Source: Bacillota bacterium (lineage in GTDB: Bacteria; Bacillota; Bacilli; Paenibacillales; NBRC-103111). From it: a DNA stretch of 11,556 bases. The notes under the pieces are model-generated. The model searched no databases and was not told where the DNA came from. It saw nothing but the letters and a program-made list of their open reading frames with translations. The stretch covers positions 1-11,556 of the forward strand of contig JAEWAA010000057.1 in NCBI GenBank assembly GCA_023391955.1, given 5' to 3'. The position numbers and the translations under genes were made by a program. Shown here in pieces: positions 7,211 to 11,556 of this stretch; position 1 is the first letter of the stretch, and each line of letters starts with the position of its first letter.

Positions 7211-7216
7211 ATCATA
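7211..7216 (-). promoter_or_regulatory. Extended -10 element of a putative hbd operon promoter
   Basis: The - strand reads TGGTATGAT, an extended -10 (TG-n-TATGAT, hexamer at 7211-7216) without a recognisable -35 hexamer 17 bases upstream. Transcription would start near 7204, giving a leader of about 150 bases. The rest of 7054-7366, a 313-base gap without a gene, holds the palindrome, the hairpin and the terminator of the upstream operon listed separately; I see nothing else convincing there. Confidence 0.35.
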
Positions 7217-7301
7217 CCATTTTTCCACCCGCTTGGGTTCGGATGAGGACAAACATTCGATATTTCGACAATAATAGAAAATGACCCTTTCTAAGCATAC
7301 G

Positions 7302-7338
7302 AAAAAAAAGTGAGGAGCGCAAGCCTGTCTCCCCACTT
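7302..7338 (-). terminator. Rho-independent terminator after the FtsH-like protease gene
   Basis: The - strand has a 10-bp stem (7329-7338 with 7308-7317, one G-T wobble) and an 11-base loop, followed by eight T residues (7302-7309, the first two belonging to the stem). It begins about 28 bases after the stop of the FtsH-like gene and separates that operon from hbd. Confidence 0.92.
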
Positions 7339-7366
7339 CTCTTAAGTTTTCGCCTTTTTTTGGGCA

Positions 7367-8893
7367 CTATGCGGAAACGCCCTTGAGTTCTTCCACTGCC
7401 GCCATTTTTTCCTTAAGCAGCGCTCTGAACTGCTCGCCCGACATCACTTCTTCCCGCATCAGAATGTCCAGGGATTGCTCGAAGACACGGCGGTGCTTCT
7501 CCAGAAGGTTCCGCGTACGGGTGGTCAGCTCGTCCATAATGGACGCATTCTCCTTCATAAGCTCTTCCTTGGTCATCATCTCACGGTCGATAATCCCGAG
7601 GCGTGTCAGCCCCGCATCCATCATATTCTTCACCATAGACAGCGCCTGTTCGAAGTCATTGCGGGAGCCTGTGCTGCGGCCGCCGTAGAACATTTCTTCG
7701 GCAACAGCGCCGCCAAGGGCGATCATAATCTTCTCTTCGATATATTCCTTAGTATACAGGTACTGCTCAGCCTGCGGATTATGCCGCACATATCCAAGCG
7801 CTTGGCCTCTCGGGGACAGAGCAACCTGAGAGACGGAGCCGGATTTCAGAAGCTCGGCGGCAATAGCATGACCCAGCTCGTGGTACGCAACACGGATCTT
7901 CTCTTCCTTGGAGGCTTCCCGGTCCGAACGTTCGCCCATCATGACCTTATCCACGGCCAAGGACAGATGCTGCTGGCTGATCTTCTCCAGACCGTCCCGC
8001 AGAGCGTAGATAGCCGCTTCGTTCATCACACTCTCCAACTGGGCGCCGGAGAATTGGAAGGTCTCGTCGGCCACCCTGTCCAGATTAACCGACTCTTCCA
8101 GAGGTTTGTTCTTGGCATGCAGCTTGAGAATATGCATTCTGCCCTTGCGGTCCGGCAGATCCACAGTAATATGTCGGTCGAAACGGCCGGGACGAAGCAG
8201 TGCACTGTCCAGCATTTCCTTGCGGTTCGTAGCTGCCATAATGAGAACCCGGGGAGTGTCCGAGGTATGGATGCCGTCCATCTCCGTCAGGAGCTGGTTC
8301 AGGGTTTGGTCATATTCCTTGTGCTGGCCGCCGGAGCGTTTGCCGCCGATCACATCAATCTCATCAATGAACACAATAGCGCTATCCTTGCCTTCCTTCT
8401 GGGCACGGTTCCTGGCATCCTTAAACAGATCGCGGACACGGCTGGCTCCCACACCCACATACATCTCCACAAACTCTGAGCCGGACGCGGCCACAAACAC
8501 CGAGTTGGTATAATGAGCAGCCGCTTTGGCCATCAGGGTTTTTCCTGTACCCGGAGGGCCCTCCAGCAAAATCCCCTTCAGAGGACGGATTCCCAACCGT
8601 TTAATATCCTCATGCTTAATAATAAAATCCAGCGCTTCCTTCAGCTCATTCTTGGCCCGGTCCTGTCCGCCAATATCCTCAAAGGTCATATAGGCGGGTG
8701 AACGGCTTTTGGATTTCCGGTCCACAGCACTTACCGCCGCGGCTCCTCCGGTTCTGGCTCTTGTAATCATAAACAAAGCTGCTGCGATCAAGCCCATAAA
8801 TACAACCGGAATCACATTCAGCCCGATAAAGGCAAGAAACGCGATAACAACAGGGACAATGCCGATTAGAATTTCCTTCCCGTATTTCATCAT
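7367..8893 (-). CDS. FtsH-like membrane AAA+ ATPase/zinc metalloprotease lacking the extracytoplasmic domain
   Basis: Probable ATP-dependent membrane protease of 508 residues, against roughly 600-650 for ordinary FtsH. Two adjacent hydrophobic segments (about 8-25 and 27-43) form a tight hairpin, where FtsH has two helices separated by a folded outside domain. The AAA+ module follows: Walker A GPPGTGKT (112-119), pore loop YVG (145-147, FVG in E. coli FtsH), Walker B IVFIDEID (173-180), and the second region of homology ending RPGRFDR with both arginines (to 240). The M41 peptidase domain is intact: HELGH zinc motif (338-342) and the third ligand Asp413 in NDFEQA. All catalytic parts being present argues for an active enzyme. 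The ATG at 8893 overlaps the previous stop as ATGA; ATG 8890 has GGAG 6 bases away, and GTG 8902 is a poorer option. It is not the main ftsH by size and context. Confidence 0.85.
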   Translation of the reverse strand: MMKYGKEILIGIVPVVIAFLAFIGLNVIPVVFMGLIAAALFMITRARTGGAAAVSAVDRKSKSRSPAYMTFEDIGGQDRAKNELKEALDFIIKHEDIKRLGIRPLKGILLEGPPGTGKTLMAKAAAHYTNSVFVAASGSEFVEMYVGVGASRVRDLFKDARNRAQKEGKDSAIVFIDEIDVIGGKRSGGQHKEYDQTLNQLLTEMDGIHTSDTPRVLIMAATNRKEMLDSALLRPGRFDRHITVDLPDRKGRMHILKLHAKNKPLEESVNLDRVADETFQFSGAQLESVMNEAAIYALRDGLEKISQQHLSLAVDKVMMGERSDREASKEEKIRVAYHELGHAIAAELLKSGSVSQVALSPRGQALGYVRHNPQAEQYLYTKEYIEEKIMIALGGAVAEEMFYGGRSTGSRNDFEQALSMVKNMMDAGLTRLGIIDREMMTKEELMKENASIMDELTTRTRNLLEKHRRVFEQSLDILMREEVMSGEQFRALLKEKMAAVEELKGVSA

Positions 8894-9420
8894 TGACTCC
8901 ACACTCCCATCTTGGCAGCGGTACGCGGCAGGATCACAAACTTCACATGCTCCCCTTCCGTCAGACGCACATATACATTATCGTCATCCATCTCGGTTTG
9001 CACCGACAGCCCTTGGATCTGGTCTGCCTTGGCATTCAAAGCCGCCGGGATGTCAGCGTAACGGCGGGTTTCCATAGCCTGCGCCACATCAAACAATGCT
9101 GTGGACCACCAGTCCTCCAGCTGCGGGGAGGTATTGCTGGTGATTTTGATTTCAGGCACCCGGTCACCGGCTACCTCATCGTTCTTTTGGCTAATTTTGT
9201 GAACAATTTCACGTATATTAGCTTGATTGTCAAGCTGGACATTAAACACCGTCTTTGCACCGGAGATGCTGGCTTTATAGTCCACAACCCCGGCTGTCTC
9301 ATTCAATGCATGATTCAAAGGACTTTCGAGAGCGACACTATGATAAATAAACCATCCGCCGAATAGAACGGCCGCCGATGCGACAACAGCAATCAGAATA
9401 GGTGTTGCTTTGAGCTTCAA
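8890..9420 (-). CDS. Uncharacterised single-pass membrane protein encoded with the FtsH-like protease
   Basis: I do not recognise this 176-residue protein. It starts with a short basic N-terminus (Lys2, Lys4) and a hydrophobic segment at about 7-27, best read as an uncleaved signal anchor, since no clear signal-peptidase or lipobox site follows. This leaves about 150 residues outside the membrane. That part is acidic and mixed in composition, with a DWW at 103-105, an Asp run at 145-147 and alternating beta-like patterns; there is no cysteine. The start is TTG, supported by AGGAAGGGGG (9428-9437) 7 bases before it. Its stop overlaps the protease start (ATGA), so the two are almost certainly made together. 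It could be an adaptor, a regulator or a substrate of the protease, or supply an outside domain the protease lacks; this is inference from position only. Confidence 0.75.
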   Translation of the reverse strand: MKLKATPILIAVVASAAVLFGGWFIYHSVALESPLNHALNETAGVVDYKASISGAKTVFNVQLDNQANIREIVHKISQKNDEVAGDRVPEIKITSNTSPQLEDWWSTALFDVAQAMETRRYADIPAALNAKADQIQGLSVQTEMDDDNVYVRLTEGEHVKFVILPRTAAKMGVWSQ

Positions 9421-9427
9421 GGGATGT

Positions 9428-9437
9428 CCCCCTTCCT
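9428..9437 (-). promoter_or_regulatory. Ribosome binding site supporting a TTG start
   Basis: The purine run AGGAAGGGGG on the - strand ends 7 bases before the TTG at 9420. No ATG or GTG with a comparable site is available nearby, so the rare TTG start is accepted. Confidence 0.65.
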
Positions 9438-9461
9438 GTAATTAAAAACCATTCGTTATTT

Positions 9462-9519
9462 AGAATGAATACTAATATAATAATGAGTATATCACTTTTT
9501 TATATACTAGAGTATATCA
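9462..9519 (-). promoter_or_regulatory. AT-rich promoter region with repeated TGATATACTC and operator-like sites
   Basis: On the - strand TGATATACTC occurs twice (9485-9494 and 9510-9519), each reading as an extended -10 (TG-A-TATACT) but without a good -35. The upstream copy is part of a 7-2-7 inverted repeat (9502-9517). Downstream, GAATGAATACT (9463-9473) resembles one half of the FadR/TetR-type operator known from Bacillus. The likely transcript starts near 9479, about 60 bases before the membrane protein gene. Confidence 0.45.
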
Positions 9520-9554
9520 ACTTTGTGAATACTTCTTAGCGAATTTGTGGAAAG

Positions 9555-9580
9555 AAAAAAGACACCTTTCCAGGTGTCTT
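9555..9580 (-). terminator. Rho-independent terminator after the TseB-like gene
   Basis: A 9-bp perfect stem (9559-9567 with 9572-9580) and a 4-base loop are followed on the - strand by a T run (9555-9560, the first two in the stem). It begins 9 bases after the TseB-like stop and closes the mtaD operon. Confidence 0.93.
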
Positions 9581-9588
9581 GACAAAAA

Positions 9589-10089
9589 TCAACTTTTTGC
9601 TCCCAATCTGTAGGTATCCAGCAGTTCGCCGTCGGCGAACCGGTAATAGCCGTAGAAGCCTTCCGTGGGCCCGTTTTCCTGGTCGCGCTCGTAATAAACC
9701 TCCCACACCAGCTGTTCCTCCAGCTTGCCCGGTGTGACCCGGAGAATGCGGGCAGCGGGGTCTGTGGCAGCCACCTTCGCTGATACATTGTCCATAGAGA
9801 TGCCGTCGGACTCATATTCAGTATGAATTCCGGATTCTTCCCCGATCCATACGATCATTTTTTTCTGGAGTTTGTCTTCTCCGAAGACGATGCGCCAGGT
9901 TTCCGTTCCAATAAAGGTGTCCACCCGGTCGGCCTTCACCATCATGGTCTGGCTGTAGGCGGCCAGGACCGCCTCCTTCTTCTCCTGCCATTCCCCCGAG
10001 GTCAGACGCTCCCCGAATATAAACAGTCCAAGGAGCAGTACAGCCAAGCAGATGCTCCCCAGAAGCACATTCTTTTTCCAGCGGCTCAT
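9589..10089 (-). CDS. YpmB/TseB-like membrane protein (DUF5590 family)
   Basis: Membrane-anchored protein of 166 residues, like the roughly 160-residue YpmB of B. subtilis, renamed TseB and reported to modulate the elongation penicillin-binding protein PBP2A. A basic N-terminus is followed by one hydrophobic segment (about 7-25), placing residues 30-166 outside the cell. That part has the two-repeat PepSY-like look of the family: a helix with KKEAVLAAY, then WRIVFGEDKLQKKMIVWIGEESG, and later LVWEVYYER with YYRFADGELLDTYRL near the end. The ATG is supported by GAGGG (10098-10102) 8 bases away. It lies 54 bases after mtaD and before a strong terminator. In B. subtilis it is followed by aspB and asnS; here those places are taken by other genes. 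The family call comes from size, layout and remembered patterns and is fairly secure. Confidence 0.75.
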   Translation of the reverse strand: MSRWKKNVLLGSICLAVLLLGLFIFGERLTSGEWQEKKEAVLAAYSQTMMVKADRVDTFIGTETWRIVFGEDKLQKKMIVWIGEESGIHTEYESDGISMDNVSAKVAATDPAARILRVTPGKLEEQLVWEVYYERDQENGPTEGFYGYYRFADGELLDTYRLGAKS

Positions 10090-10143
10090 TCTCCCATCCC
10101 TCTTGTAGCGGCCTCAAGCTCCGTAACTGGCTTCATGCGGAGC

Positions 10144-11448
10144 TTATCTTCCGATAATCCCCTCATAGCGGCGTTGGAATTCGGCCTTGATTTTTTCCTC
10201 GTCCAGCGTGAGGCATTCCCCGTTCTTCACCGTTTGTTTGCCATTCACCCATACATCCGTGACATCCCCGGCAGAGGCGGAATAAATGATATGGGATACG
10301 TAGTCCGTCCGGGGGTAGAAATGGGGACGGTTGTTATCCAGACCGATAAAGTCCGCCTTCATACCCGCCTTGAGGACACCGGTATCCGCCAGCCACAAGG
10401 ATTTGGCCCCGTCGGCCGTACCCATGCGGAACGCCACTGTAGCCGGAACGGCAGTGGGATCACCGGAAACGCCTTTATGAATCAGGGCGGCCAGGCGCGC
10501 TTCCTCGAACATATCCAGATTATTGTTGCTGGCAGAGCTGTCGGTGCCCAGGGAAACCAGAAGACCCGCGGCAAGCAGATCCGGCACCCGGGCCACGCCG
10601 CTGGCCAGCTTGAGATTGCTGCCCGGATTATGGCTGATGCGCACATCATACCGGCACAGTATATCGATTTCGTCATCTGTCAAATGTACCCCGTGGGCAA
10701 TCAGACAGGGCCGGCCGAATACGCCCAGCTTCTCCAGATGGGCGGCGGGACGCAGCCCGTATTGGGCCACATTCTCCTCCACCTCCCGGATGGTTTCAGA
10801 CATATGAATGTGAATCGGCAGATCCAGCTCATGAGCGGCTTGCACGATGCGTTCAATATAATCAGGCGGGCAGGTGTAGGGGGCGTGAGGCGACATCATG
10901 GTGGTGATTCGTCCGTCCGCCTTGCCGTTCCATTCTCTGGCGAAACGAATCGCCTCCTGCAGCTTCCGGTCCTGCTCCTCCGGCGGACACAGTCCGATGA
11001 CCCCACGGGCCAAAACGGCGCGGATTCCGGATTCCTCCACAGCCTTGGCTACCTCATCCATATGGTCATACATATCCACGAAGGTAGTGGTGCCGCCTTT
11101 CATCATCTCCACTATGGACAGAAGGGTCCCGTACCGCACATCCTCTGCAGTAAATTTGGCTTCGTTGGGCCACATCTTCTCCGAAAGCCATACCTGCAGC
11201 GCAAGATCATCCCCGTAGCCGCGCAAATATGCCATCGCCGCATGGCCATGGGTATTCACCCAGCCGGGCATAAACAGCTTGCCGCGGGCGTCCAGGCGCT
11301 GTACATTGCTTTCACCCGGTTGGCCGGGATAAGCGCCCTCCTCAAGCTCCGTTATCCGGTCAGCCTCTACCGCCATATATCCTTTCACTACCGGGCGCGC
11401 AGCGTCGCCGGTGACAAAAACACCGTTTTCAATAACCAGTCGGGTCAT
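10144..11448 (-). CDS. mtaD: 5-methylthioadenosine/S-adenosylhomocysteine deaminase (amidohydrolase)
   Basis: Metal-dependent deaminase converting methylthioadenosine and S-adenosylhomocysteine to their inosine forms in the cytoplasm. The 434 residues match the known MtaD length (about 435 in B. cereus). Metal ligands by comparison with Thermotoga TM0936 are His67 and His69 (NTHGH), His215 (HIHMSE, with Glu218), His252 in AHGVH and Asp303 in LGTDSS. Arg148 and His188 (SPHAPYTC) fit the substrate-binding positions. The fold is the TIM-barrel amidohydrolase with small beta segments at both ends. The ATG at 11448 is chosen because AGGAAAGGGG (11457-11466) is 8 bases away and the protein then begins MTRLVIENG; the frame stays open to 11496. 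It is the first gene of an operon with the TseB-like gene. Other deaminases of the TRZ/ATZ group, such as guanine deaminase, are less likely. Confidence 0.88.
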   Translation of the reverse strand: MTRLVIENGVFVTGDAARPVVKGYMAVEADRITELEEGAYPGQPGESNVQRLDARGKLFMPGWVNTHGHAAMAYLRGYGDDLALQVWLSEKMWPNEAKFTAEDVRYGTLLSIVEMMKGGTTTFVDMYDHMDEVAKAVEESGIRAVLARGVIGLCPPEEQDRKLQEAIRFAREWNGKADGRITTMMSPHAPYTCPPDYIERIVQAAHELDLPIHIHMSETIREVEENVAQYGLRPAAHLEKLGVFGRPCLIAHGVHLTDDEIDILCRYDVRISHNPGSNLKLASGVARVPDLLAAGLLVSLGTDSSASNNNLDMFEEARLAALIHKGVSGDPTAVPATVAFRMGTADGAKSLWLADTGVLKAGMKADFIGLDNNRPHFYPRTDYVSHIIYSASAGDVTDVWVNGKQTVKNGECLTLDEEKIKAEFQRRYEGIIGR

Positions 11449-11508
11449 CCGATAAGCCCCTTTCCTGTTGCCGCGGAATATATGTGCCGCAGTCAATCTC
11501 TTTTCTTC

Positions 11509-11537
11509 ACTCTACAATGACCGGAAGGGATAATCAA
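11509..11537 (-). promoter_or_regulatory. Candidate sigma-A promoter of the mtaD operon
   Basis: On the - strand, TTGATT (11532-11537) and TAGAGT (11509-11514) are separated by exactly 17 bases. Each matches four of six consensus positions. Transcription would begin near 11502, about 54 bases before the mtaD start. No SAM-type riboswitch or terminator is visible between them. Confidence 0.4.
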
Positions 11538-11556
11538 GAAAAGATCCGTTGCATAC

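Noticed and set aside
7054..7215. A 54-residue N-terminal extension of the hydroxyacyl-CoA dehydrogenase
   Set aside because: The frame is open, but the extension lies over the leader hairpin and palindrome, has no good ribosome binding site, and the Rossmann motif of the family normally begins within the first ten residues.
9823..11520. A 565-residue open frame on the + strand opposite mtaD
   Set aside because: It lies almost wholly antisense to a clear amidohydrolase and has no recognisable family features; long antisense frames are common in GC-rich codons of this bias.
11449..11556. A SAM or SAH riboswitch before mtaD
   Set aside because: The 54-base leader is too short and shows neither the conserved riboswitch cores nor a terminator hairpin.

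Overview
The window looks like chromosomal DNA from a spore-forming Bacillales bacterium, most likely Paenibacillaceae. The evidence is the moderately high GC content, the strong GGAGG-type ribosome binding sites, the use of TTG and GTG starts, and AsnS, DnaD and MtnX proteins that closely match the Bacillus versions as I remember them. No similarity search was run. I see no phage, insertion sequence, CRISPR array, tRNA or rRNA.

Left part (1-2766, + strand): the end of a proline biosynthesis operon, proA (5' end outside the window) then proC, followed by mtnX, a methionine-salvage phosphatase whose start overlaps the proC stop (ATGA). A perfect 15-bp hairpin with A and T tracts on its two sides closes this operon and also serves the convergent dnaD.

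Right part (2779-11537, - strand), read right to left: mtaD (MTA/SAH deaminase) and a YpmB/TseB-like membrane protein, ending at a strong terminator (9555-9580). Next comes an AT-rich promoter region, then a small membrane protein of unknown function overlapping an FtsH-like AAA+ metalloprotease that lacks the usual extracytoplasmic domain, ending at a second strong terminator (7302-7338). A 313-base leader with a palindrome and an attenuator-like hairpin follows. Last are hbd, ackA, asnS and dnaD. hbd and ackA overlap (GTGA), ackA and asnS are 34 bases apart, and asnS and dnaD are separated by 141 bases containing two inverted repeats.

Themes: central metabolism (proline synthesis, acyl-CoA and acetyl-phosphate metabolism), translation (AsnRS), replication initiation (DnaD), membrane proteolysis, envelope growth (TseB-like), and two unlinked steps of methylthioadenosine handling (MtaD, MtnX). 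The order resembles the Bacillus ypmB-aspB-asnS-dnaD cluster, but aspB is absent and four other genes lie between ypmB and asnS. Most genes are ordinary. The least explained parts are the short FtsH-like protease with its partner, and a 3-hydroxyacyl-CoA dehydrogenase with Thr where the catalytic Asn is expected.
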